Notes under the pieces: model-generated
Told to the model about the DNA's origin: nothing
The model's database searches: none
What the model saw: the letters and a program-made list of their open reading frames with translations, nothing else
Shown here: one piece after another, positions 11,644-22,886 of the stretch
Layout of the letters: every line of letters starts with the position of its first letter
Position numbering within the stretch: position 1 is the stretch's first letter
Position numbers and translations under genes: made by a program
Assembly: GCA_009746045.1 (NCBI GenBank)
Contig: RPFO01000065.1
Coordinates: forward strand, 1,166,424 to 1,230,423
DNA length: 64,000 nt
Source: Mesostigma viride
Lineage: Eukaryota > Streptophyta > Mesostigmatophyceae > Mesostigmatales > Mesostigmataceae
Reading direction: 5' to 3'

Positions 11644-12513
11644 CGCATGCAGCGTCCACGGGCGCTTGACAGCAGCGTGGTCCCCTCGCCCGCGACCGTC
11701 GGTAAACTGAATTTCAGCAGGGTGGCACTGGATGACCCGGGGTATGAACACCCCTCGTCGGTACAGGTGCGCCGGACGCACGGTACGCCGGACAGATCCG
11801 GATCTCTCCCCCGGTCGCAGCCTCCAGCATTCGGCTCCATCTCCTACATAGAGGTCGGTGGGCCTACGATCACCACGGTAAAGGCCCCACCGATGCCCAC
11901 TTTCAAGAATGTACCCAAGCTGCACGCGGATATGAAACCGCGAGAGGTCGACGAATGGGGACGCATGTGGCAACAGTCATATACCGTCTGGCGAAATCAC
12001 AACAGCTGGGAGCTTGCCACCTGTGATCTGATCCCGCACGTGGTCAACACCTGCATGGACCCCTCGGTGGTGAGCATCTTGAACTGTGAGAGCATCGCAT
12101 CCCAGTCGTACCCGCAAACCGTGGAGGAGCTGATGGACCGGGTGCGCCGCAAGTTGGTACCCCCAGACGCGGAGATCCACAAGCGACTCGCCTTCGGCAA
12201 GCTGCGCCAGGGGACCACCCCGTATCGCGAGTTTCTGTCCAAGTTTGAGTCCAGCGCCGCTTACCTGACCGACATGACCTGGTACGAGTACAAGATCAGA
12301 TTCATTGAGGCACTCAGCCCCGAGCTGCAGGACGAGGTACTAAAGCACTACGCTGAGGTTCCTTGGAAGGAGTGGGACATCTTGAATATCCAGAGGTATC
12401 TTCTGCAGGTGCATGGCCGACGTCGTGGCTCGCGGGCGCGCACCATCGGTGCGTCGTTTCTTCCGATCAGGTCCCCCGCACGACGGCGAGGGGAACGAGG
12501 ACTCCCCCGATGA
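11644..12513 (+). pseudogene. O gag, main part (interrupted by M/B)
   Basis: About 290 codons. The region after residue 90 is helical and charged, with PTFKNVPKLHADMKPREV, a central block W.NHNSWELATCDLIPHVV, and KLRQGTTPYREFLSKFE, arranged like the capsid domain of Ty3-type Gag proteins. It begins at the 3' edge of the target duplication and lacks its own ATG; the start is at 3482. It ends at TGA 12513, overlapping the CCHC frame by about 100 bp in the +1 frame. The overlap could be a programmed +1 shift or an indel. Gag would form the virus-like particle and package RNA (family knowledge). Confidence 0.7.
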
Positions 12514-12835
12514 CCTGGAGGACGGGAACGCTGACCATGGCCTCAACGCCATCGACGCGAGTAAAGCCCGTTGCTTCATGTGCTTTGAGGTGGGTCACCT
12601 CAGGCGCGACTGCCCCAAACTCCGTAGCAGGCACGCTGGACGTGGCACGGGGGAGACCGAGCCCAGGTTTTCAGGCCCGGCGTTCGGCAGTCGCCCGGAC
12701 TCCTCCGGCCCAAGGGACAAGCCCCGCAAAGCGGACGAGCGGGCGCCAGCAGGCCCGGCAGTTCACGACTCAGCACCAGCAGCAGAGGCCGCAAGCGATG
12801 AGTTCTACCAAGGGCGTGCTGCGCGCGGTCAATGA
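12413..12835 (+). pseudogene. Nucleocapsid (CCHC zinc knuckle) region of O
   Basis: This frame carries an acidic linker and then CFMCFEVGHLRRDCPKL (CX2CX4HX4C, about 12574-12624), the nucleic-acid-binding knuckle of Gag. It stops at 12835, but a neighbouring frame continues with ESPAVAGYELAAGS up to the insertion at about 12918. The reading frame was therefore probably continuous towards the protease before decay. Confidence 0.75.
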
Positions 12836-12920
12836 GATCGAGGCTCACCGACTAGCCTCCGGACAGCGTGCGACCTTTGAGTCACCAGCAGTGGCCGGTT
12901 ACGAGCTTGCCGCTGGAAGT

Positions 12921-15470
12921 ATACTATAATATATATTCATTGAGAATGATAGATTACGGAGGTGAGATAGGCATGCAACATAAGGAAAAACCCGATAACT
13001 GGGAGAATAACCCTGAAGAAATTAATAGTAATCTGACACAGACATCCAAGGATCACGCCAGCGGCACAAGGTACAACTAACTATACATCACAAAACTACA
13101 CGCAGCAACAGCGCTGCCGGCCCACCATGCAGGCCTGGAAGGGATCTAGACCGCATGCATGGGTCGCGACAAAGTCGGCCCGGGTGCGGCGGAATAACAC
13201 ATCAGCCACGGTGCGAGTGAGGGCGAGTGACAGACGCTGCCGCCAATACGAGGACCACGTGCGGGCCGACCACGGGGCGGTCTGACCCTCGAGGTCGAGG
13301 CGGTCTTCACGGCGCTGGCAGCACTCGTGGAAAAACTCCGCTGTCTTGGGGCCCATGGCCCCGAACTCCTCAAGGACAAAGGGGATGACCCGGTGGGGCC
13401 CCACATTGCCGTAGGAGGCAAACTTGTCGCGCTCAGCCACAGCGGCAGCAGCGCCGGCATCCACAGCCGCCCGGAGGATGTGGCGACCGGAAAGCGGCCG
13501 AGCCACGGAGACATCGATGAGCAGGTGGCAACCCTGCCCGTCGTAGTCAAGCACGGTAATGTCGGGGCGATGGTTGGGTGAGTAGAGGGCGGCCCCATCC
13601 GCGTCCTCGCACTTGATGGTGGAGTGGGGAAAGACCGACCGAACCATGGCACACACCACCCGGAGGAGAGCGGTATGGAGATAGAGGAACCAGTTCTGGT
13701 TCTGCTGGCCACCCATGCACGCGATGTAGTGCGTCCCAGTAGTATCCAGAGCAAGCCCGCAGCTGCCGCAGGACGCACCCGCCGTGATGAGAGGTTGCGG
13801 GGCAAAGAGCTGGTGGCGGAGAGCGATGGCGTAAAGGGCCGGAACCAGTGTGAACAAAGGGCTCATGGGGAGGGCGCGCAGGAATGCGGACCCCACGCTC
13901 CCCTCACAAGGGAAACGGAGTGAAGCCAAGCCTTCCCCTGATCGTTCAAGCTCGCATGCAGACCCATCCAGTCGGCACAGTGTAGTATACCCGCGTAGGT
14001 CTTTTGTTGTTTTTCATGAACGCAGGCAGGGAAGACACTAGGACTGACGACAGTGGACACGCCGGGCGTGCCCCGGGGCAGGCGACGGTGGACGGCCTGA
14101 GCGGGGCGGACGAGGTCGCAAGCCTGCTGGATCCCGAGGTAAGAATCCTGCACAGCCTGCACAAAGGGGAAGGGGATGGGGTGACCAAGTCGGGAATGGC
14201 GCTGACGGCGCTGGGGACCAACCGGCGGATCTCCGCCCAGGCCTGAGCAACAGAGCCAAGGAAGGCGGCGGGGGCGAGGCGGGCGGCGCGGGTGAGCCCA
14301 CACCCGCCCATGCGGCAGGGAGGGTGGCCAAGCGCATGGAGTGAGCTGGCAGGCTAGGGCCGGGGAGGAGCACCTGCAAGGCGGCCTGAATGCGCTCGTC
14401 ATGGCCTTCCGCGGCAAGCCGCACCAAGTGGGGGGGAGCGCCACGGAGCCAGTGAACCACCCGCGGGTGGGCGCAAAACCACAGGAGGAGCCCTTTGGTC
14501 TGGGGGTCCTTGAGGCGCGCCCAAGTCTCGAGGACATGGGTGCGCTGTTCCACGGTGGCCCGGAGCTCCTCTTCGACGTAGTCAGGGTCACCCACAGGGA
14601 CGCCCAGGCACGAGAAACCACGCGCCCGCGCCAATGCCCCCGGGATAGCCGCGGGGAAGCCAGAGCAGTCCCCCTGGGGCGAAAAGACTGCACACTTGGG
14701 GAGGGTGAGCCGAAGGTTGATGGCCGCCATGGCCACTTCAAGGGCAGCCAGGGCGGCAACCACAGCGTCGGCCGGGCCAAGGGCATGGATATCGTCCATA
14801 TAGGCGAGGAGCACGACATCCGGGTGCGCAGCGTGGACACCTTGGAGAGCCTTGTGCAGCGGGGCAGACAGGTAAAAGGGGCCGAGGGGGTCACCTTGCT
14901 GGGTTCCCGTGCGGGAAGCGATGTCGGCGAACGTCCCATCCTCCATGAGGAAGGAGAGTTGAGTGGGTTCGCCGTAGCAGGCTGCTGTCCACGCAAGAAG
15001 GTCAGGGAACGCCTCGCCGACGGCCTCAAAGATGCTAGCCTTGGTGACAGCATTGAACGCATTGTGGCAATCCACCTTCAGCGCCACATGGGTCGGATGC
15101 GTCTCGAGGTAGGCCTGAACTGTGTGCACGATGATGTCGCTGCCCCCTTTGGTGGCGACGCCAAGCTGGGCCGCGACGGACTCCTCAGTATCACTCCGGT
15201 TGGGGCAGAAGTAGGCGCGAAACTCGGGGGCCTTTTGGCGACAAATGACCTTACTCACCAGCTTGCGTAGGACCTCGCCGCAAGCAATGGGACGAACGCG
15301 GCCAGCAGGCGGGGGGACGTCGTCTTTCAGGAGGGCAATGAGGCGTGCCCCAGCCAGCCAAGGGCGCGCCGCGGGGGCCAGGGACCCCGCGGCCAAGTCG
15401 GCAGCAGCAGTCAAAGAGTGCGGTCGCCCCGCCATGGCCCGCCATCACGGAGAGGTGCTCGTAGCGCCAT
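12921..15470 (-). pseudogene. Left copy: non-LTR retrotransposon RT plus restriction-like endonuclease, 5'-truncated
   Basis: Minus strand. The RT domain is continuous from 15435 to 14038: GARLIALLKDD, RPIACGEVLRKLVSK, KVDCHNAFNAV (motif A), GTQQGDPLGPFY (motif B) and AYMDDIHAL (motif C, YMDD rather than the YADD common in LINEs). After single-base losses at about 14320 and 14175 and a 2-bp gain near 13925 it continues as a CX2C...HX4C finger (CGSCGLALDTTGTHYIAC) and a PD-(D/E)XK nuclease motif (RPDITVLDY...LLIDVSV). It lacks the N terminus. Target-primed reverse transcription by RLE-type elements is family knowledge; this copy is inactive. Confidence 0.85.
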
Positions 15471-18128
15471 TATATATGGGAAGGGCTGTGGGCGCTGCAG
15501 CCTCCGGCCTCCACCCGGGTGTCGGGGGCCGCCTCCTTTGCCCGGGTGGAAGCTGACGTCATGCGGTTGGTGAAGGTAGGTGAATTGAGCCGGGCCATGC
15601 AAAAGCTTGAACTGCATGACCGCGTTGGCTCCCTCCACTCCCCCGACCCTGCAGGCTTTGCGCGACCTTCACCCCGACGAACCGGCCTTTGCGGTGCCCG
15701 CCCCGGCCACCCCCCCGCCCCCGCCTATTGTCCTGGACCTGGACATCTTCACGGCTGTGCTGAAGGATCTGCCGAACGCCTCCTCCACCGGCCCCTCAGG
15801 CTGGCGCTACGAGCACCTCTCCGTGATGGCGGGCCATGGCGGGGCGACCGCACTCTTTGAGGCTGCCGCCGACTTGGCCGCGGGGTCCCTGGCCCCCGCG
15901 GCGCGCCCTTGGCTGGCTGGGGCACGCCTCATTGCCCTCCTGAAAGACGACGTCCCCCCGCCTGCTGGCCGCGTTCGTCCCATTGCTTGCGGCGAGGTCC
16001 TACGCAAGCTGGTGAGTAAGGTCATTTGTCGCCAAAAGGCCCCCGAGTTTCGCGCCTACTTCTGCCCCAACCGGAGTGATACTGAGGAGTCCGTCGCGGC
16101 CCAGCTTGGCGTCGCCACCAAAGGGGGCAGCGACATCATCGTGCACACAGTTCAGGCCTACCTCGAGACGCATCCGACCCATGTGGCGCTGAAGGTGGAT
16201 TGCCACAATGCGTTCAATGCTGTCACCAAGGCTAGCATCTTTGAGGCCGTCGGAGAGGCGTTTCCTGACCTTAATTCTTGCGTGGACAGCAGCCTGCTAC
16301 GGCGACCCCACTCAACTCTCCTTCCTCATGGAGGATGGGACGTTCGCCGACATCGCTTCCCGCACGGGAACCCAGCAAGGTGACCCCCTCGGCCCCTTTT
16401 ACCTGTCTGCCCCGCTGCACAAGGCTCTCCAAGGTGTCCACGCTGCGCACCCGGATGTCGTGCTCCTCGCCTATATGGACGATATCCATGCCCTTGGCCC
16501 GGCCGACGCGCTGTGGTTGCCGCCCTGGCTGCCCTTGAAGTGGCCATGGCGGCCATCAATCTTCGGCTCACCCTCCCCAAGTGTGCAGTCTTTTCGCCCC
16601 AGGGGGACTGAGCTCTGGCTTCCCCGCGGCTATCCCGGGGGCATTGGCGCGGGCGCGTGGTTTCTCGTGCCTAGGCGTCCCTGTGGGTGACCCTGACTAC
16701 GTCGCAGAGGAGCTCCGGGCCACCGTGGAACAGCGCACCCATGTCCTCGAGACTTGGGCGCGCCTCAAGGACCCCCAGACCAAAGGGCTCCTCCTGTGGT
16801 TTTGCGCCCACCCGCGGGTGGTTCACTGGCTCCGTGGCGCTCCCCCCCACTTGGTGCGGCTTGCCGCGGAAGGCCATGACGAGCGCATTCAGGCCGCCTT
16901 GCAGGTGCTCCTCCCCGGCCCTAGCCTGCCAGCTCACTCCATGCGCTTGGCCACCCTCCCCTGCCGCATGGGCGGGTGTGGGCTCACCCGCGCCGCCCGC
17001 CTCGCCCCCGCCGCCTTCCTTGGCTCTGTTGCTCGGGCCTGGGCGGAGATCCGCCGGTTGGTCCCCAGCGCCGTCAGCGCCATTCCCGACTTGGTCACCC
17101 CATCCCCCTTCCCCTTTGTGCAGGCTGTGCAGGATTCTTACCTCGGGATCCAGCAGGCTTGCGACCTCGTCCGCCCCGCTCAGGCCGTCCACCGTCGCCT
17201 GCCCCGGGGCACGCCCGGCGTGTCTACTGTCGTCAGTCCTAGTGTCTTCCCTGCCTGCGTTCATGAAAAACAACAAAAGACCTACGCGGGTATACTACAC
17301 TGTGCCGACTGGATGGGTCTGCATGCGAGCTTGAACGATCAGGGGAAGGCTTGGCTTCACTCCTTTTCCCTTGAGGGGAGCGTGGGGTCCGCATTCCTGC
17401 GCGCCCTCCCCATGAGCCCTTTGTTCACGCTGGTTCCGGCCCTTTACGCCATCGCTCTCCGCCACCAGCTCTTTGCCCCGCAACCTCTCATCACGGCGGG
17501 TGCGTCCTGCGGCAGCTGCGGGCTTGCTCTGGATACTACTGGGACGCACTACATCGCGTGCATGGGTGGCCAGCAGAACCAGAACTGGTTCCTCTATCTC
17601 CATACCGCTCTCCTCCGGGTGGTGTGTGCCATGGTTCGGTCGGTCTTTCCCCACTCCACCATCAAGTGCGAGGACGCGGATGGGGCCGCCCTCTACTCAC
17701 CCAACCACCGCCCCGACATTACCGTGCTTGACTACGACGGGCAGGGTTGCCACCTGCTCATCGATGTCTCCGTGGCTCGGCCGATTTCCGGTCGCCACAT
17801 CCTCCGGGCGGCTGTGGATGCCGGCGCTGCTGCCACTGTGGCTGAGCGCGACAAGTTTGCCTCCTACGGCAATGTGGGGCCCCACCGGGTCATCCCCTTT
17901 GTCCTTGAGGAGTTCGGGGCCATGGGCCCCAAGACAGCGGAGTTTTTCCACGAGTGCTGCCAGCGCCGTGAAGACCGCCTCGACCTCGAGGGTCAGACCG
18001 CCCCGTGGTCGGCCCGCACGTGGTCCTCGTATTGGCAGCAGCGCCTGTCACTCGCCCTCACTCGCACCGTGGCTGATGTGTTATTCCGCCGCACCCGGGC
18101 CGACTTTGTCGCGACCCATGCGGTCTAG
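15471..18128 (+). pseudogene. Right copy: non-LTR retrotransposon RT plus restriction-like endonuclease, 5'-truncated
   Basis: Same protein as the left copy with about 110 more N-terminal residues (ARVEADVMRLVKVGELS..., then LPNASSTGPSGWRYEHL). Small insertions break the RT: AATT near 16275, GC near 16510 and AG near 16610. The segment from 16581 to 18128 is open and includes the C-terminal RT region, the zinc finger (17508-17561) and the nuclease motif (17707-17790). The stop is at 18126-18128, followed by a 3' tail of about 220 bp shared with the left copy. Each copy keeps intact what the other has lost. Confidence 0.85.
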
Positions 18129-18360
18129 ATCCCTTCCAGGCCTGCATGGTGGGCCGGCAGCGCTGTTGCTGCGTATAGTTTTGTGATGTATAGTTAGTTG
18201 TACCTTGTGCCGCTGGCGTGATCCTTGGATGTCTGTGTCAGATTACTATTAATTTCTTCAGGGTTATTCTCCCAGTTATCAGGTTTTTCCTTATGTTGCA
18301 TGCCTATCTCACCTTCGTAATCTATCATTCTCAATGAATATATATTATTATATTAGTATA

Positions 18361-18800
18361 TTTAACTAATAATTATATTTTTATAATATGTTCAGTCCGG
18401 TGCGCTTTTCCAGTCCTAGTGGCTGGCCACCTTAGCCATTCTGAGAATGCCACCTGTGTAGGGCAAGGGGGGGGGTGTCTGTTTTGCCCCACATCTGTAC
18501 CAAATACCAAGGGTGCATTGGTCCTGCACAGTAGCAGGTCACCCTGTTATCATGCTGTCAGTAGTACGAAGGGTGCATTGGTCCTGCACAGTAGCAGGTC
18601 ACCCTGTTATCATGCTATCAGCAGTAAGGGGGGTGTTTGGAATCATACACTGACCCCATGCATAGACGCCGTTGGCGGTAATGGGAAATTACTATTAGGC
18701 GTCTAGCACTAGTGGTTTTATATAGGGTACCGTTGGCGGTAATGGGATATTTTATATATGAGAATGTAATAATATATTCAGACACGGCCAACCAACCGTC
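18361..18800. repeat. Non-coding stretch with two pairs of short direct repeats
   Basis: AAGGGTGCATTGGTCCTGCA and the following bases occur twice in tandem (18499-18624, about 62-70 bp period). CGTTGGCGGTAATGGGA occurs at about 18669 and 18731. AT-rich sequence surrounds them. Possibly the remains of a small insertion between O nucleocapsid and protease; no coding potential seen. Confidence 0.6.
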
Positions 18801-18878
18801 ATGGATGTCAAGTTTTTGGTCGACACAGGCGCTTCCACGTCCTTCATCAACGCGGCACTGGTGCCCGGCTGGGTCTGA
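18801..18878 (+). pseudogene. Retropepsin (aspartic protease) fragment of O
   Basis: MDVKFLVDTGASTSFINAAL is a clear retroviral-type protease active site (D-T-G-A). The frame closes at TGA 18876-18878, and the rest of the protease (flap, ILG strand) is not recognised. Sequence 18879-20338 contains no recognisable RT or integrase. Confidence 0.75.
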
Positions 18879-20333
18879 CGCCCAGCCCCCACACCGGACG
18901 GCCGTGCATCTGACCCACTCGGATGGTCGCCAACACCAATCGCCCGGTCTGGCAGACTCAGGGCGAGTCACGGGGACTGTAGTAACGGCGACCCGAGACT
19001 GAGAGGCAGGCAGGATCGAGCTGCGGGAGTCTGAGCACCTAGTCACTGCCCGCGACCCTGTGCATGGCTACCATCGCGCAGTGTTCGCGTCCCTCCTGTG
19101 GGCTGAGCTCGGTAGAGAGTTGTTCCTTGCACCACTGGTGGAGGCCGATCGAGCGTGATTTGCAAGTGGCTCGTGTCCGCGCGCCTATGAGGTTGCATGG
19201 ATGAGGGACTCAGAGCAGGGCGTTCCATGTGCATGGCGGGCGGGCTGTGTGGGCTTCAAAACGTACTCTACCCCATGCATGGCCATGCACTGGTACAGGG
19301 GTGGTGAGAGGCCTTCAAGCTTCGAGTGGGGGATGTGGCGATGCGCGGTGGGGACTGCATACATAGGGGCGTGTTTCTGTTGCGGGAATGGGGATCCTGG
19401 GCAAGACAGCCAAGCGGGGTGGACAGGCGGTGATCGGTCGTGCGCGGGATTGACCCCGGCCCACGATCGCTGTATGTGCTTGAGCACCTGTGTGCTGGGC
19501 GCGATCGAGCCCGAGGAGGAGCTCTTGTTTGGGACTGCGGGGTTGCTTCGGCCCTACTCCATGAGCAGCACGGTGTCTCGCAGGGGCATGCAACGTTACT
19601 GATACGACAGTTCCTGCAAGGCGTGTCACTCCCCGACCTGTCCATTGCATTGTATAAGTGCGGGCATTGCGGGCGCTATGCAGTCCACGTCGGCGGCCTC
19701 GAGCATCACATGCATATGGGCCTGCGCAAACATCAACCGTGCTCTTGCTGTGCAAGTGTCACGGAGGGTGTGACTGCGAGCTGAGGAGTTTTCCCCCGCT
19801 TGCGGTGGAGTTCAGGCACATTGGCAGTAAGGAATGCGGGGACCCGCGACTGCTCCGGTCTATGCACGTCGGCCGGAGTGGTGTTGTGCCTAAACTACTG
19901 CAGCTTCGTGGAGGAGTTGGCAGGGCGCACTCCAGTGGACACGCTGGGGCCCTGCTAGTTTTGGGCACCTAACGTGCCATATTATCCAAGTTTCCGGTTT
20001 TGATCGACTTTGACTGTTTCCTGCGCTGGATAGAGACGGCGGGGCGCACTCTACTATAGTGGACACACTAGGGCCTTGCGGGCACCTGCATGCGTTCGCA
20101 GGTGCAGGGGAGGCGCACTCTAGCGGCCACGCTAGGGCTTCCCCCGCTATACAGCCACTCCAGCGGCGGCCAGGGACGGCCACGTTGCATGGTCGGTTGG
20201 CTCACGGCGCGCCTGTATTTGAGAGGACGCGTACAGCTGTCGGTAGCGAGGCGATGGATCAGATTCGTCTGGTGCACGCCCTCGCTTCTGAGCATGGGGC
20301 CTGCACTGCATGCTGTGCCTCACCGTCGTCGAC
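18879..20333. other. Unassigned O interior with three copies of a GGCGCACTC motif
   Basis: No known domain in any frame. The motif GGCGCACTCYAGYGGMCACGC, followed by TAGGGCCTT or close variants, occurs at about 19923, 20041 and 20110. The Y/M positions vary and the middle copy carries a short insertion. Short open frames (for example 19201-19602) have no recognisable features and are left uncalled. Confidence 0.5.
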
Positions 20334-20338
20334 GCTAT

Positions 20339-21015
20339 AGTTAATATGGCTGTTATGTCCAAGCTCTAAAAGAGAAGAAAGGGCTGGAGTTAATATTGCC
20401 TGGCAAGCAATATTATTCTACTAAGCTACTTGGCTTGTAGAGATTCTACTTCCGGTTACTACAATCCAGAAACGGGTTCATTCTGATGAGTATTGCTCGA
20501 GATGTGAGCAAGATACTGTTCTACTACATTCTACTTGGATTCAGTGATTCTACGGTGGTTCTTCAAGTGACGCGTGGCATACGACGTCTTGTCACAGTGT
20601 ACGATAGGACATTTAGTCTCCGACACTGCGGTCTATTCAATGCTATTGATTAGACGTAACAAATAGTGACAGGACTTGTGCGACAGGACACTGATGTGAC
20701 TATTTATGGATAACGAGTCGAGATCTGCTGGTCCAGAGTGAAGGACAGCAATATTGTGAGATGATCTGTCCTATCAGTCATCTGGATGTGACTGCGTCAC
20801 AATTAGTATATAACGAGCAGGACGCTGCCACTTGGTAGCACCACTTTCCCTGCACCTGTGTCCTCGCACCTTCGGCGACGGTTCTCACGTGCCTCGTGCG
20901 TTCTGTGCTGGTAGCCATAACCAGCAACGTAAACCTATTGATTAATATAACTACTTCCTCTGTAGATATTAATCAGTGCAGGCTGAACCACAGTTCAGCC
21001 ACAGTTTCGTTAACT
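20339..21015 (+). repeat. 5' LTR of element C
   Basis: 677 bp, starting AGTTAATATGG and ending TTCGTTAACT. It contains, 37 bp from its start, a second copy of the PPT-LTR junction (CTCTAAAAGAGAAGAAAGGG then CTGGAGTTAATATTG). Confidence 0.92.
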
Positions 21016-21036
21016 CGAATTACAAGCGAGTTCGTA
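21016..21036 (+). promoter_or_regulatory. Putative primer-binding site of C
   Basis: CGAATTACAAGCGAGTTCG follows the LTR directly. The equivalent place in M reads CGTATTATTGTGAGTTCC, so the site is conserved in the lineage. It is not a standard TGG-type site complementary to a tRNA 3' end; priming from an internal tRNA segment is possible. Confidence 0.45.
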
Positions 21037-21096
21037 ATCTACTGATTACGGCATTGATTTCTGGTGTCGGCAATTTTTACGGTGTTTTTCCATTAT

Positions 21097-21660
21097 ATGG
21101 GAAACACGCGTGAATATCGTGAGCCATCTCCCGAGCGTGCGTCGGCTCCATCGTCTTCAGGTTTTAATTTCAACGTTCAACGTACGGCGTCAACTGCTGC
21201 GCTGCATTCGCGTGCTGTTCAACCTTCGCTGTCTCAAGCGCTCGTCAGCCGGCCGCCAGTTTCTAACGATCTGCATCAGTTCGTCGACGACCTTACTCAA
21301 GATTTGGAAATCCTGTCGGAAAATTCCCATATTTTCCGAAGGCTTGCAGCTTCGGGATCAGACGAGCAAGCTCAAGTAATTTCGGCGCTTCGCACCTACG
21401 GCTTGGGTGTTCTGGCGTTGGCGACAGCGTGGTCTGGAATTTCGGCGACTCTTCCGGCTGTCGCAGTTCCGGTTAGCAACAACGGGTGGGCGTCGTCAGT
21501 CGACGGTATCATAAACGTCGCTGCTTCGATTCAGCGGCAATCAAACGCTGAGGAGCCAGGTGAAAACAGCGAGGGGCTTCCTGATTTATATCCGAGTATT
21601 GTGCAGCAGATTTTGGATAACGTATTGCAGTTTCCGCGCGACGATATGCGGCTGGATTAA
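21097..21660 (+). CDS. ORF1 of element C, unknown function
   Basis: 187 aa from ATG 21097, Ser/Ala-rich at the N terminus. The core LVSRPPVSNDLHQFVDDLTQD is followed by predicted helices (ISALRTYGLGVLALATAW). A related core (ADRPPVNRNFLQFVDDQAED) occurs in the ORF at 61695-62126. No known domain is recognised. It lies upstream of gag, where canonical copia elements have no gene. It could be an accessory protein of this element lineage. The coding call rests on an intact frame in a young element and on the second copy. Confidence 0.65.
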   Translation: MGNTREYREPSPERASAPSSSGFNFNVQRTASTAALHSRAVQPSLSQALVSRPPVSNDLHQFVDDLTQDLEILSENSHIFRRLAASGSDEQAQVISALRTYGLGVLALATAWSGISATLPAVAVPVSNNGWASSVDGIINVAASIQRQSNAEEPGENSEGLPDLYPSIVQQILDNVLQFPRDDMRLD

Positions 21661-21810
21661 ATTTTCTGTTATAATTAACAGAGAATTAATTCAGGAAAAT
21701 TTTTTTCTTGGTTCCAGAGCTTAAGGGATTAATTTATTAATTCCCCAGCAGTATTCTTTCTTCAGCATCGGCATCGGCATCGACAGTTGTCATCGGCATT
21801 CGCAGCGACC

Positions 21811-22886
21811 ATGCAGGGTTTGGAAGACGGCGAGATACGCGGCGAACAAATGCTGCGGGGTCAGAATTTTAATCAGAATTTTAATCGTCCAGCAGCAGCA
21901 GAGCAGCCCCGCAGAGCCAAGGCCCAGGAGGGCTTTGCTATTCTTAACCAGCTTCCCAGTCTCAAGGAGCACTGGACTGTTAAGGATAAGGATATTACCA
22001 TTAGGCACCTTAAGGGATATAAGGGCTTGTATAATGGTAACAATCCTCTGCAGGTGCTGTGTATGTCACAGTACCTTCTTAAGTGTCCCAAGAGGGTGCA
22101 GAAGTATGTAAATGACAAGTTTGAGGATGGAGATTCCTGGGATGTTTTTATAGCTGAGTTTGAGGTGTTCCTAGATGATAAGAGGGCTAGTGATGGCTCC
22201 TTTTGGAAGAAGGAGTACATTGATTTCAAGGCTGAGGGTCTGATTCTGCAGGCATTTGAGGATTTTCAGGAGCTCAGGCACAATTGTGCTGGCAAGGGGT
22301 ATGTAGTGTCAGATGAGATTGCCATGGATGATTTCCTAGGTAGCCTGGGATTGGATGAGGTCACCTTGGATAACCTGCAGGTGCACATGCGTACATGCAC
22401 CACCTGGGCTGCTATGGTGGCCAAGATCAAGGATTATTTCAGGGGCAAGTATGTGGGAGGCAAGAAGGAGGCAGACAAGGCCAGGGAGAAGCAGAAGGAG
22501 AAGGATAAGGTGGATGTGGCAGCTGCAGCAGGGGGCAGTGTTCCCAAGGTCAAGGGCAACCAATGGGGGGGGCAGCCCTCCAACGGTTATGGTCCACCAA
22601 GGTCAGGGCCTTCCAAGCGGGGGGCTTCCAGGCCAAGGGCTTCAGTGGCTTCAAGCGTCGTGGAGGTCCTTCCCAGGAGCAGCCAGCGGCTCAGCGTCCC
22701 AGATTTGATTTCAACAGGGTGGGGTCCCAGCGGGGACCACCTGGGGTGGGGACACCTCGTATCACATGTTATTTCTGTCACCAGCAGGGCCACATCCGTA
22801 AGGACTGCCCTAGCTGGCGTAAGCAAAGGGGCCAAGGGGGTATAACAACCCAACCTGACAGGCTCAGCCTTCCCTGGGCTTGCTAG
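21811..22886 (+). CDS. Gag of element C (capsid plus CCHC nucleocapsid), with an internal -1 shift
   Basis: From ATG 21811 a capsid-like, Lys/Asp/Phe-rich protein reads in one frame to 22845 (LKEHWTVKDKDITIRHLKGY, VQKYVNDKFEDGDSWDVF). The zinc knuckle CYFCHQQGHIRKDC (22770-22811) lies in the -1 frame, which runs open to TAG 22884-22886. The switch most likely occurs at one of two G runs (22565-22572 or 22618-22623). A Gly/Phe/Lys-rich basic linker (GGFQAKGFSGFKRRGG) precedes the knuckle. Because the rest of the element is intact, the shift may be functional recoding; a single-base sequence error is also possible. Confidence 0.75.

Larger units (their letters stand above)
12918..18360. mobile_element. 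Palindromic pair of RLE-type non-LTR retrotransposons
   Basis: 12921-15470 (minus strand) and about 15800-18350 (plus strand) are inverted copies of the same 2.55-kb sequence, with a 330-bp unique spacer (15471-15800) that is the extra 5' part of the plus-strand copy. Both copies end in ...CAATGAATATATATTA. AGTATA stands on both outer edges (12918-12923 and 18355-18360) and may be a target duplication. The insertion separates O nucleocapsid from O protease. Confidence 0.85.

Noticed and set aside
14341..15270. Plus-strand 309-codon ORF within the left LINE copy
   Set aside because: Antisense of the minus-strand RT, which has clear RT motifs.
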